Shown here: positions 25,477 through 35,744 of the stretch, in pieces
How positions within the stretch are numbered: the stretch's first letter is position 1
Layout: the number at the start of each line of letters is the position of its first letter
Assembly: GCF_001418225.1 (NCBI RefSeq)
Contig: NZ_LIPT01000007.1
Coordinates: 1 to 64,000 of the forward strand
From: Pannonibacter indicus
Lineage (GTDB): Bacteria > Pseudomonadota > Alphaproteobacteria > Rhizobiales > Stappiaceae
Length of the DNA stretch: 64,000 bases
Direction: 5' to 3'
Translations under genes and position numbers: made by a program
The notes under the pieces: generated by a model
Databases searched by the model: none
The model's input: the letters and a program-made list of their open reading frames with translations, nothing else
What the model was told of the DNA's origin: nothing

Positions 25477-26537
25477 ATGTTTTTCAAGCAGAAAGCCCCG
25501 AGGCCCGATCTTGCCCCCATGCCGCCCGAGCGGCTGCTGGAACTGGACAATGTCGGCGTGCATTTCCCCACCCGCGACGGGCTGGTGCGGGCGGTCAACG
25601 GCGTCTCCTACCATGTCAACCGGGGGGAGGTTCTGGGCATCGTTGGCGAAAGCGGTTCGGGCAAGTCGGTGACGGCCCGCTCGATCATGCGGCTGCAGCC
25701 GCGCAATGCGCTCAATGCCAGCGGCACCATCCGCTTCCGCCGTTCATCGGGTGACGAGGTGCTGATTTCCTCCGAAGACCGGCAGAGCCGCACCATGCGC
25801 TCCCTGCGCGGCGGGGAAATCGGCATGGTGTTTCAGGAGCCGATGACGGCCCTGTCGCCGGTTCACACCATCGGCACGCAGATCATGCGCACGGTGATGC
25901 TGCACAAGGGGGTGTCCAAGGCCGAAGCGCGCAATCAGGCCATCGAACTGCTGAAGCGCGTGCAGATGCCCCGGCCGGCCGACATCGCCGGCCGCTATCC
26001 GCATCACCTGTCCGGCGGCATGCGCCAGCGGGCGATGATCGCGCTGGCGCTGGCCTGTGATCCGGCGCTGCTGATCGCCGACGAGCCGACCACGGCACTG
26101 GATGTGACCACGGAAGCCCAGATCCTGGAGCTGCTGAAGCGGCTGCAGGAGGAGCTGAACATGGCCATCGTCTTCATCACCCACAATTTCGGCGTGGTGG
26201 CCGATATCGCCGACCGGGTGGCGGTGATGTATCTGGGCCGCGTGGTGGAAACCGGCACCGTGGATGAAATCTTCTACGAGCCCAAGCACCCCTACACCCA
26301 GGCGCTGCTGCAATCGATCCCGCGCCTTGGCAAGAGCCATGGCCGCCGCCTGCGCACCATTTCCGGCATGGTGCCCGACCCCTACAACGTGCCCGGCGGC
26401 TGCGCCTTCCATCCGCGCTGCATGCATGGGGTGGCCGGCACCTGCGACGTTACCGTGCCGGAGGATGCCGTTTTCCCCAGCGGTCAGCGCGCCCGCTGCC
26501 ATTTCGCCGGAACCGCCGGCATTGCGGAGGCTGCCGA

Positions 26538-26541
<4 letters not shown>
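25477..26541 (+). CDS. ABC ATPase, OppD type
   Basis: 354 residues, with a GGGGGAGGAG site before ATG 25477. Walker [14 protein letters not shown]-loop [16 protein letters not shown], signature [16 protein letters not shown], Walker [15 protein letters not shown] and H-loop ITHNFG are all present. The C-terminal oligopeptide-transporter extension with three cysteines ([16 protein letters not shown]) can hold an iron-sulfur cluster as in other OppD/F proteins. It dimerises with the next ATPase. Stop/start overlap of four bases with the next gene. Confidence 0.95.
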
Positions 26542-27580
<1,039 letters not shown>

Positions 27581-27581
<1 letters not shown>

Positions 27582-28858
27582 TGCGCGCCCTTCTTGCAGA
27601 CCTGCCGCTCTCCGGCCTGCCGGAGGATGCGGATCAGGCGCCCGATTTTGCTCTTGCCGCCCGTTATCTGCCGGTGCTGCGCATGGATGATGCAGAGCCT
27701 TTCCGCCCGCTGGCCGCAGGCTATGTGGTCTACCGGGAGGAGGGGCCTTCGCTGTCCTCGAAATTCATCATCCGTCCACGCGGGCGCACGGTGATCGAAT
27801 ATGCGATCTGGTACGACTGGGATATCCAGCACCTCTATGACCTTGAGCATGTCTGGGTGCATGTCGAGCCGGACGGCAGCATCGCCAGGGTCGAGGCTTC
27901 GCGCCATGGCGCGCGCCGCCTTATGCGATGTCCAGATGGCGCATTGCCGGTGGAGGCAGGGCGCCCGGTTCTCTATCTGGAGCCGGGCAAACATGCCCAT
28001 TGGGCCGATGACGGCGAGATGCGCCGCAACGCAGGTCCCCTGATCGCCGCCATGTGCGGTGCCTTCGCCGGGGATGGGGGCGTGCACCTCTCCAACCGGT
28101 TCTCCGATGCCGGACGCATCTCGGCCTCCCCGCTGAGCTGCCGTCTGGCGCGCCTTGCCCTGAAGCGTATGGCGTTTTCCCCGTCCTGGCAGTTCTCCCG
28201 CTGCAGCGATGAGGAAGGCGGTGTGTGCCTCATGCCCTGGCCCATGCTTGATGCCTGGGTGCCGCGGCGGGTGGAGGCGCTCGTTGCCAGTCTGGAAACC
28301 CGCGTGCCCCATCTGGCCGCGGTGTTTCTGGACTGCGGCGACACCCTGGTGGACGAGCGCACCGAGGTGAAGATCCCCGGCACGGAAGTGGTCACCAGCG
28401 CCGATCTCATCCCCGGTGCAGGCGATATGCTCCACGAACTGGTCCGCAGCGGCTACCGGCTGGCGCTTGTCGCTGATGGCCCGCGCGCGACCTTCGAGAA
28501 CATCCTCAAGCATCATGGCCTGTGGGACTGCTTCGAGGCTCATATCATTTCCGGCGACATCGGCGAGCTGAAGCCCTCGCCGAAGATGTTCGCTGCCGCC
28601 TGTGAAGCACTGGGGCTTGCCGAGGGCGACCGGGCACGCACGGTGATGGTGGGTAACAATCTGGAGCGGGACATTCTGGGCGCCAACCGCTTCGGCCTCA
28701 TCTCCATCTTCCTCAACTGGTCCACCCGGCGCAGCCACAAGCCCGGCACCCGGGCAGAGCGCCCGATGCTGACCTTCAACCAGATCGGCCGCCTGCCGGA
28801 TCTCTTGGAGAAGATCGAACTCAGCCTGCCGCTGCCCGGCGAAGGAGAGGATGAATGA
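27581..28858 (+). CDS. HAD-like protein fused to an unknown N-terminal domain
   Basis: 425 residues, about twice the size of a normal HAD hydrolase. Residues 1-240 form a separate domain I cannot assign: it has a Trp/Asp/His-rich core (YDWDIQHLYDLEHVWVHV) and an SRHGARR segment, which look like a metal- or sugar-binding fold. Residues 245-400 are a HAD domain with motif I DCGDTLVDE, motif III GELKPSPKMF and motif IV VGNNLERDILGANRFG. In motif I the usual second Asp is Gly, and the motif II Ser/Thr is not obvious, so classical phosphatase activity is doubtful. Placed between transporter and enzymes of the cluster. Confidence 0.7.
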
Positions 28859-31365
28859 CCGCGCCCCTTACCGCATCTGCTGCTGCCGGCTTCCCTGTCA
28901 TGCGGGGTAGCAGTATCACCGCCTGGGCCATGGGGCCGGTGCATCAGACCTATTATCCTGGCACGCCGGCGCTGGCCGAGGACCGGGTGCAATACCGTTT
29001 CATCAACGGTTTCGTGGATGTGGGCGATCTGCCCTGCCGTGTCGCCCTGTGGGAAGAGATCAAGACCCGAGAAGTTCCGCTGGAGCCTTTCGAGGTGGAG
29101 GCGCTGAACCTGCCGGGCTTCAACCGCCGGGTGGAGTTTTCCAGCTTCTGGCACCGGCCAACCCGGCTGAAGCGCTGGCTGAAGACCCGTCTGGTGCCTT
29201 CGCCGGCCGGGCCCTTCTGCTTCCGCCTGTCTACCTGCGGCGGTGTTACCATCTGGGTGGATGGGGAAAAGGCCGTCTCCTTCGAGCCTTTCCAGCGCAA
29301 CAGGGAAAGCAGCACGGAAATTGAATTGAGCCTCAAGCCGGAAGGCAGTGAAGTGACCGTGCTGACCGAAGAGCTGGCCGAGCGCGATGCCATCTGGTTC
29401 TTTGAACTGACGCTGCTTTCCGATGCCGCGATCACGGCGGTGCTGCCGGTGGATGTGGCGCCTGCCGGCATTGCAGCGCTGATGGAGCTGGCCACCTCCG
29501 TGCGCCCGGATCCGTTCCACAGCACCACCGGCGAGCTGGCGCTTGTCTTCGCTCATGCGCCGGATGTGGACGTCAGCGTGACCGCCCTGATCCAGCCCAG
29601 CGTTCACATGCGCGACAAGCCGCCGCTGCTGCAATCCTCTGCGGTGCTGCGCAAGGGGGAAACACGGGTGAGCCTGCCGGGGGCGCAAGCGCTGCCCGAT
29701 GCCTATCACCCGCTGGACCTGACCTTCTCCATCGGCACGGCGCGGGTGGAACGGCACATTGCCTTTGCCACGCACCGGCTGGAAAAGCTCGACTGGCACG
29801 CCCTGCCGCTTGCTGACCGCAAGCCGAAGGTGCTGGAGTTTCTGGCAGACCACGGCGAAATGCGCGCCGGGCGGGCCATCGCCATGCAGGCGGCCGGAAA
29901 GCCCGTGGATGCCACCTTCCGCGAGATCATCGCCAACACGCTGGAAGCCATCGACGAGCGGCGCGATTGCTCCGACTTCGTGATGGTGCCGCTGCTCTGG
30001 CTGGCGGCGGATTATGGCGCGGGCCTGCCGCAGGATCTGCGCGGCGCCATTGATGCCTCGGTGCTGGGCTACCGCTATTGGGTGGATGAACCGGGCAATG
30101 ACGTGATGTGGTTCTGGAGCGAGAACCACGTGCTGTGCTTCCACGTCTCGCAATATCTCGCCGGACGCCTTTATCCAGGTGCCAGTTTCACCTGTTCCGG
30201 CCGCAAGGGTGCGGAGCAGGCAAGGCTTGGCGAAGAGCGGCTGATGCGCTGGTTCGACAGCGTCGAGGCCCATGGCCTCGCCGAATGGAATTCTGCCGCC
30301 TATTACCCGATCGACTTCATCGGTCTTCTGGCGCTGGAGCATCTGGGTGACGGCCGCATCCGCGAGCGGGCGGCGCAACTGCTGGACCGGCTGTTCCTGA
30401 TGATCGGCCTGCATACGCTGGGCGGTGTTCCGGCCGGCACGATGGGCCGGGCCTATGACAAGGAGCTGCGCGCCGGGCCGCTGACCGAGCTTGCCCCCTT
30501 CGCCACTCTCGGCTTTGGCGAGGGCTGGCTGAATGACGGTGTGGCCGCGCTGCCGATGCTGGCGGCAGGCTCCTACGCTCCGCCGCAGCGCGCGCTTGAC
30601 GTGGTAAGTCCCGCTCCGGGTACGGCGCTGACGGCCCATTACGTGCAGGGCCATGACGAGGCGGCCCGGCTGGCGCTCTACAAATCCGCCCATGTGCAGC
30701 TCTCCTCGATGGTGGATGGCGAGCCGGGCAAAAAGGGCCACCAGCAGCATCAGGTGGATCTGCGCTTTGCCGCCCATCCCTTTGCCCGTGCCTGGGTCAA
30801 TCATCCCGGTGCCGATGATCCCTGGGGCGGCCAGCGCCCGTCCTATTGGGCGGGCAACGGCGTCATGCCCCGCGTTGGCCAGCACGGCAACGCGGCGCTG
30901 CTGGTGTTCGATCTGGGCGAGGGTCCGCGTATCGGTTTCACTCACGCCTATGTGGAAGCTTCCGCCTTTGACGAGGTGCAGCAGGAGGGCAACTGGCTGT
31001 TCCTGCGTTCCGGTGCCGGTTTTGCCGCTCTCTCGGCCAGCGCCCCGCTTGAACCTGTGACGGAAGGGCCGGGTGCGGGTATCGAGTTCCGCGCTCATGC
31101 CAGCCGCTGTGGCTGGGCGGCTCTGATGGGAGAGGCTGCTGATGATGCTGATCCCGCCGCTGCCTTCGCCCGCTTCCGCTCGAGCGTTCAGGCCCTCAGC
31201 CTCGCCTTTGATGCGCAGGTTCTCACCCTGACGCTTTCGGGGGCGGGCCATCCGTCCCTCGCGCTTTCCTGGGGCTCCGGCCTTGTTGTGGATGGCACGG
31301 CAATGCCTTTCCCCAACCGCAGCCTCGACCCGCTCATCCGGCAGTTTCCTGCCGTCTCCCATTGA
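28855..31365 (+). CDS. Large unassigned enzyme of the glycan cluster
   Basis: 836 residues, ATGA overlap with the preceding gene. No signal peptide. The first 300 residues look like beta-sandwich domains. Residues of about 330-620 are helical, with aromatic and His-rich stretches such as WFWSENHVLCFHVSQYLAG and AEWNSAAYYPIDFIGLLALEHL, which recall the (alpha/alpha)n toroid of polysaccharide lyases and related hydrolases. A further beta-rich C-terminal part (about 640-836) would complete a lyase-like layout. I do not recognise a named family, so I make no claim of reaction. Co-transcription with a GH88/105-type gene, which acts on unsaturated uronides, makes a lyase plausible. Confidence 0.7.
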   Translation: MTAPLTASAAAGFPVMRGSSITAWAMGPVHQTYYPGTPALAEDRVQYRFINGFVDVGDLPCRVALWEEIKTREVPLEPFEVEALNLPGFNRRVEFSSFWHRPTRLKRWLKTRLVPSPAGPFCFRLSTCGGVTIWVDGEKAVSFEPFQRNRESSTEIELSLKPEGSEVTVLTEELAERDAIWFFELTLLSDAAITAVLPVDVAPAGIAALMELATSVRPDPFHSTTGELALVFAHAPDVDVSVTALIQPSVHMRDKPPLLQSSAVLRKGETRVSLPGAQALPDAYHPLDLTFSIGTARVERHIAFATHRLEKLDWHALPLADRKPKVLEFLADHGEMRAGRAIAMQAAGKPVDATFREIIANTLEAIDERRDCSDFVMVPLLWLAADYGAGLPQDLRGAIDASVLGYRYWVDEPGNDVMWFWSENHVLCFHVSQYLAGRLYPGASFTCSGRKGAEQARLGEERLMRWFDSVEAHGLAEWNSAAYYPIDFIGLLALEHLGDGRIRERAAQLLDRLFLMIGLHTLGGVPAGTMGRAYDKELRAGPLTELAPFATLGFGEGWLNDGVAALPMLAAGSYAPPQRALDVVSPAPGTALTAHYVQGHDEAARLALYKSAHVQLSSMVDGEPGKKGHQQHQVDLRFAAHPFARAWVNHPGADDPWGGQRPSYWAGNGVMPRVGQHGNAALLVFDLGEGPRIGFTHAYVEASAFDEVQQEGNWLFLRSGAGFAALSASAPLEPVTEGPGAGIEFRAHASRCGWAALMGEAADDADPAAAFARFRSSVQALSLAFDAQVLTLTLSGAGHPSLALSWGSGLVVDGTAMPFPNRSLDPLIRQFPAVSH

Positions 31366-31394
31366 TCTGATCCGCCGATTGACAGGACCCCGCC

Positions 31395-32477
31395 ATGTTG
31401 ATGATCAATCCTGACACCTTGTCCGCGACGCTGTCCCGCGTGGCGGTCGGCCTCGCCCGCCTCAAGGGCATGAACGAAACCGCGGCCATTTCCGAAGATG
31501 CCTATGACCTGCAGTTTGAGGAATGGGACTGGGAAGTGGGCGTTGGCATCTATGGGCTTATCCGCCATGCGGAAGCGGTAGGCGACCGGTCGCTGATCGA
31601 GGCGATTGCCCGCTGGTATGATTGGCAGATCTCCAAAGGCATCCCGCCGCGTCAGGTCAATTCCTCCTCGCCCATGCTGCCGTTGTCGGTGCTGATCGAC
31701 CATGTGGACCGCCCGGATTTCGAGGCGCTGGTGAAGGACTGGGCGGACTGGCTGATGACCAGCCTTGCCCGCACCCGCGACGGCGGTTTCCAGCATGTGG
31801 TGAAGGAGCGGATGAACGACGGCGAGCTGTGGGACGACACGCTGTTCATGACGTGTCTGTTCCTTGCCCGCGCCGGGCAGCGTTTCGGCCGGCAGGACTG
31901 GATCGAGGAAGCCTTCTACCAGTTCCTCGTGCATGAACGGTTCCTCGCCGATCCGGTCACCGGGCTTTGGTATCATGGCTGGACTTTCAACGGGAACCAC
32001 AACTTCGCCAAGGCATTCTGGGCGCGGGGCAATGCCTGGATCACCGTGGCAATTCCGGAGCTGTTCGGCCTCGTCAAGGATATCCCCGGCCATCTGAAGG
32101 CGCATCTCACCTTCATTCTGGACGCGCAGGTGCGCACGCTGGCCGCCAACCAGCGCGGCAACGGCATGTTCTGCACGCTGGTGCTGGACCCGCAGTCACC
32201 GGAGGAAACCTCCGCCACTGCCGCCATCGCTTATGGTATCCTGCGCGGCATCGACCTAGGTCTGCTGCCGCAGGATTACCGCCCGGTGGCCGACCGGGCG
32301 CTGGCGGCGGTGCTGGAGCGGATCGATGACAGCGGCATCGTGCTGCAGGTGTCGGACGGTACGCCCATGGGCCACACGCTGGACTTCTACCGTCAGATCC
32401 CCAACGTGCCCGCCCCCTACGGTCAGGCCCTCGTCATGCTGCTGCTCGTCCGGGCTCTGGCCGAGGGAAGAGGCTGA
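31395..32477 (+). CDS. GH88/GH105-like unsaturated uronyl hydrolase
   Basis: 360 residues, usual for GH105 (YteR-like). An (alpha/alpha)6 barrel is suggested by repeated helical pairs. Segments matching the family are the WDDTLFMTCLFLARAG block (catalytic Asp), the HGWTF block, and NFAKAFWARGNAW. These enzymes hydrate the double bond of unsaturated glucuronyl or galacturonyl ends made by lyases. No signal peptide, so cytoplasmic. Last structural gene of the glycan cluster, 29 bases after the preceding stop. GH88 versus GH105 cannot be settled by eye. Confidence 0.85.
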   Translation: MLMINPDTLSATLSRVAVGLARLKGMNETAAISEDAYDLQFEEWDWEVGVGIYGLIRHAEAVGDRSLIEAIARWYDWQISKGIPPRQVNSSSPMLPLSVLIDHVDRPDFEALVKDWADWLMTSLARTRDGGFQHVVKERMNDGELWDDTLFMTCLFLARAGQRFGRQDWIEEAFYQFLVHERFLADPVTGLWYHGWTFNGNHNFAKAFWARGNAWITVAIPELFGLVKDIPGHLKAHLTFILDAQVRTLAANQRGNGMFCTLVLDPQSPEETSATAAIAYGILRGIDLGLLPQDYRPVADRALAAVLERIDDSGIVLQVSDGTPMGHTLDFYRQIPNVPAPYGQALVMLLLVRALAEGRG

Positions 32478-32576
32478 CAGCTTCGGGAAAGGGGCCGCCG
32501 TTTCAGCGGGGCTTGTGTGGGCGGGACGGGTGCAGTACCGCTTGTCCGGTGCACGCCAGCTGACCGGAGATGCCCC

Positions 32577-33533
32577 ATGACCGAAGCCCCGCTTGTTGCG
32601 CTGACCGGTGCCACCGGCTTCGTTGGCCAGTATCTGGCTGCCGATCTCATCCGCCGGGGGTACCGTCTGCGGCTGCTGCTGCGCCGTCCGGTGGAGGATG
32701 CGGTGAGCGCGGATCAGGAATTCATCGGTGACCTCGCCCGTCCGCGCAATCTCGATCAGGCGATGCGGGACGTGGATTTCGTGGTCCATTCCGCCGGTAT
32801 CGCCCATGCCATGTCGGGCCGTCCGGAGGATGACTACCGGGCTGTGAACCGGGATGCGACGGCGGCACTGGCGCAGGCCGCGCGCAAGGCCGGGGTGAAG
32901 CGTTTCGTGTTCCTGTCCTCCATCCGGGCCCAGTCCGGCCCTTCGGCCGATCACGTGCTGACGGAAGCAGACGCGGCACAGCCCACCGATGCCTATGGCC
33001 GCTCGAAGCTGGAGGCCGAGGCCGCGATTGCCGAAACCGGCATGCCCTACGCCGCGCTGCGGCCGGTGCTGGTGTATGGGCCGGGCGCGAGGGGCAATCT
33101 GGAGGCGCTGTTCGCGCTGGCCCGCAAGCCCGTGCCGCTGCCTTTCGGACTTTTCACCGGCAAGCGCTCACTGATCTCGCTCGCCAATCTGGCGGGTGCG
33201 GTGGACTGCGTGCTGAGGCTGCCGGAAGCCCCCAACCGGGCGCTGATCGTGGCCGATCCGGAGCCGGTGACGCTGGCCGGGATCATCGCGGCCTACCGGC
33301 GCGGCCTTGGCCGCAGGCCGGGCCTTCTGCCGGTGCCGCCCGCCCTGCTGGAGCTGGGGTTGAAACTGGCAGGCAAGGGCGAAATGGCCGAACGGCTGGG
33401 CGGCTCGCTCGCCGCCAGCCCGGCCGCGCTGATGGCGCTGGGCTGGGTGCCTGCCGAAACGACGCTGGAAGCACTTGAGGCGCTGGGCGCTCAGGACCGG
33501 CGCATTGCCGAGGTTGGCAAGAAGGTCTCCTGA
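32577..33533 (+). CDS. NAD-dependent epimerase/dehydratase-like protein (extended SDR)
   Basis: 318 residues from ATG 32577. A Rossmann fold with GATGFVGQYLA as the NAD(P)-binding motif and YGRSKLEAE as the catalytic Tyr-Lys block. It is similar in look to the NDUFA9-like and dTDP-sugar-epimerase-like branch, often called NAD-dependent epimerases in annotations. It lies about 100 bases after the GH105-like gene and in the same direction, so may be the last member of the glycan operon or independent. The 3' end overlaps the convergent nikE coding end by 43 bases, which is unusual. Confidence 0.8.
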   Translation: MTEAPLVALTGATGFVGQYLAADLIRRGYRLRLLLRRPVEDAVSADQEFIGDLARPRNLDQAMRDVDFVVHSAGIAHAMSGRPEDDYRAVNRDATAALAQAARKAGVKRFVFLSSIRAQSGPSADHVLTEADAAQPTDAYGRSKLEAEAAIAETGMPYAALRPVLVYGPGARGNLEALFALARKPVPLPFGLFTGKRSLISLANLAGAVDCVLRLPEAPNRALIVADPEPVTLAGIIAAYRRGLGRRPGLLPVPPALLELGLKLAGKGEMAERLGGSLAASPAALMALGWVPAETTLEALEALGAQDRRIAEVGKKVS

Positions 33534-34144
33534 ATCAGCTTGCCATTCGCCAGAATGTAGCTGGTGCTGCACAGATGCTGGCGCAGGCCCTGCTTGTGGC
33601 TGATGATCAGGAGGGTCAGACTTCGCTGTCTCGCCAGAGGCAAAAGCGCCTGCCACAGGGCATCCTCCGACAGCGCGTCAAGCCGGGCCGTCACCTCGTC
33701 CAGGATCAGCACCCGGGTGGAAGGCAGGATCAGCCGCGCCAGCGACACACGGGTCAGTTCGCCGCCCGAAACCTCGCCCGCGTGGCGAGTCTCCCAGGCC
33801 GGATCAATCCCGAGGGCGGACAGTACCTCCTGATCCGGCGTGCCGCCGTTGCGCAGGATATCGCCGATGCGCCAGCGTGGATCGGCGGCAAGCTCCGCCA
33901 TCTGCGGCACATATTGCACCGGGTGCGGGCGTCCCGCGCGCAAGGGGGGCAGGGCACCGCCATTGAGACGCACAGAGCCTGAGGCGGGCGCAATAAATCC
34001 GGAAAGGCAGCGGCCAAGGCTTGTCTTGCCTGCCCCCGATGGCCCGCCAAGGCCGGTCACGCTGCCCGGCTCAAGCGTCAGGCTCACCCCATCCAGCACC
34101 TGCTTTTGCCCCAGCTTCAGGTTCAGCCTTTCCACGCTCAGCAT
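33491..34144 (-). CDS. nikE: Nickel ABC transporter ATPase
   Basis: 217 residues from ATG 34144, which overlaps the nikD stop by seven bases. Walker A GPSGAGKTSLGR, signature VSGGELTRVSLARL, Walker B VLILDEVTARLD (Val in place of Pro after Glu) and ISHKQG are visible. It lacks the C-terminal Cys-rich extension of OppF. Last gene of the nik operon. Its coding end runs through the end of the convergent epimerase gene. Confidence 0.85.
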   Translation of the reverse strand: MLSVERLNLKLGQKQVLDGVSLTLEPGSVTGLGGPSGAGKTSLGRCLSGFIAPASGSVRLNGGALPPLRAGRPHPVQYVPQMAELAADPRWRIGDILRNGGTPDQEVLSALGIDPAWETRHAGEVSGGELTRVSLARLILPSTRVLILDEVTARLDALSEDALWQALLPLARQRSLTLLIISHKQGLRQHLCSTSYILANGKLIQETFLPTSAMRRS

Positions 34145-34872
34145 GTGCCGTAGATCTCCTGCGCCTGCCAAAGGGCGCGTGTGTAGGGGGCGGAAAGGGC
34201 TGATCCTTCGCTGGCAAAGCATCTTGCATCTGCCGTCTCCACGATGGCGCCATCCTGCATCACAGTGATGCGCCGGGAGATAGCGGCAAGGCGCTTCAGG
34301 TCGTGGCTGATCACCAGCAGGCCGTGGCCCTTTCGGGCGAGACTTGCGATCAGCGCGATGATGCGGTCTGCATTATCCGGGTCGAGCCCGCTGGTGGGCT
34401 CGTCTGCGATGATGAAGTCAGCGCCTGAAGCCAGCGCACTGGCCAGCAGCACGCGCTTGGCCATGCCGCCGGACAGCTCATGCGGGAAGGCATGGGCCAC
34501 GTCCGGTTCAAGCCCCACATCTCCCAGAAGTTTCGCGGCATCCACCGCCCGGCCAAATGGCTTGCCGAAGCGGGCAAGCTGCGGGCCGGTGCGGGCGAGC
34601 GGATCCAGGGCATCAATGGTCTGGGGCGCAAGGGCGAGCGATCCGGGGTGCGGCTTCTGGCCGTCCACCGTCACATGGCCGCCTGTGATGGCATTGCCCG
34701 GCAGCAGGCTCATCAGCGCCTCGGCCACCAGGCTCTTGCCTGCACCGGAGGCGCCCGCAAGCCCGGCCACTTCGCCGCGTTCGACAGTGAGGCTCAGGCC
34801 CTTGAGCGCCTGCACGGACTGGCCAGCCGCACTGGGGAAGCTGACCGTCAGGTTGATGACCGAAAGGCTCAT
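34138..34872 (-). CDS. nikD: Nickel ABC transporter ATPase
   Basis: 244 residues from ATG 34872, four-base overlap with nikC. Walker A GASGAGKSLVAE, signature LSGGMAKRVLLASAL, Walker B FIIADEPTSGLDPD and ISHDLKR are intact. It lacks the long C-terminal extension of typical OppD, as NikD does. Works with nikE to drive nickel uptake through the NikB/NikC channel. Assignment as nickel-specific rests on the NikR site and gene next to the operon. Confidence 0.87.
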   Translation of the reverse strand: MSLSVINLTVSFPSAAGQSVQALKGLSLTVERGEVAGLAGASGAGKSLVAEALMSLLPGNAITGGHVTVDGQKPHPGSLALAPQTIDALDPLARTGPQLARFGKPFGRAVDAAKLLGDVGLEPDVAHAFPHELSGGMAKRVLLASALASGADFIIADEPTSGLDPDNADRIIALIASLARKGHGLLVISHDLKRLAAISRRITVMQDGAIVETADARCFASEGSALSAPYTRALWQAQEIYGTC

Positions 34873-35744
34873 GCGATATCCGCCGCCCGCGGGTCTGCCG
34901 CCTTGCGCAGGCGCTCGCCCAGAAGCTCAAAACACAGCGCCACCAGCATCAGGGCCAGACCGGGACCGGCGGCGATCCACCATTTCCCGGCCATCAGCCC
35001 GCGCAGGGATTCCGACAGCATCATGCCGATGGACGGCAGATGCGGTTCGATGCCAAGGCCGATGAAGCTGAGACCCGCCTCATGCAGGATGGCATGCGGG
35101 AAGATGAGAACGAAACCGGCGGCGAGCTGCGGCAGCAGATGCGGCACGAGATGCCGGCGGGCAATCCAGCCGGGAGAGCGGCCAAGGGCGCGGGAGATCA
35201 TCACATAATCCGAGGTCAGCACCGTCTGCGCCTCATGCCGCAGCACGCGGGACAGACGCGGCCAGTGTGTGAGGGAAACCGCAATGATCACACCCGTGGT
35301 ACCGCCGCCTGCGGCATAGCAGATGAGGATCAGCAGCACGAAATGCGGCAGCCCGAGGGCCAGTTCCGTCACCCCGCCCAGCAGCCGGTCGGCGCGCCGG
35401 TCGAGACTTGCGGCAAGACCGATGGCGAGGGCAATCAGTGTTGAAAGGGCCGCAGAAAAGAAGCCCACCCAGATGCTGCGGCCAAGGGCGGAGAGCGTGC
35501 GGGCGGCCATGTCCCGGCCCAGAAGATCGGTGCCCATGGGATGGGCGAGTGAGGGCGCCAGGCCGCGTGCCACTGGGTTCACCGCATACCAGCTTTCCGG
35601 AACCAGCGGCGCAGCAAGGCCGATGGCAGCGATGAGCCCAAGCGCGGCAAGGCCCAGCAGGGCAACGCGCTTCTGCGGATTGCTGCGCGGGCGGGCTGGG
35701 AGCACCTTCGCGGGGGCGGCGCCACTTGTATGGACAAGGCTCAT
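34869..35744 (-). CDS. nikC: Nickel ABC transporter permease
   Basis: 291 residues from ATG 35744, in an ATGA overlap with nikB; a longer frame starting at 36161 is spurious because it runs through nikB. A DppC-like permease with six helices, the conserved HPMGTDLLGRDMAARTL block and an EAA loop (SRALGRSPGWIARRHLVPH). Forms the membrane channel with NikB. Confidence 0.9.
   Translation of the reverse strand: MSLVHTSGAAPAKVLPARPRSNPQKRVALLGLAALGLIAAIGLAAPLVPESWYAVNPVARGLAPSLAHPMGTDLLGRDMAARTLSALGRSIWVGFFSAALSTLIALAIGLAASLDRRADRLLGGVTELALGLPHFVLLILICYAAGGGTTGVIIAVSLTHWPRLSRVLRHEAQTVLTSDYVMISRALGRSPGWIARRHLVPHLLPQLAAGFVLIFPHAILHEAGLSFIGLGIEPHLPSIGMMLSESLRGLMAGKWWIAAGPGLALMLVALCFELLGERLRKAADPRAADIA

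Noticed and set aside
28540-31362. 940-codon minus frame opposite the 836-residue gene
   Set aside because: Gln/His/Arg-rich antisense translation; the plus-strand gene has overlap with neighbours and sensible composition.
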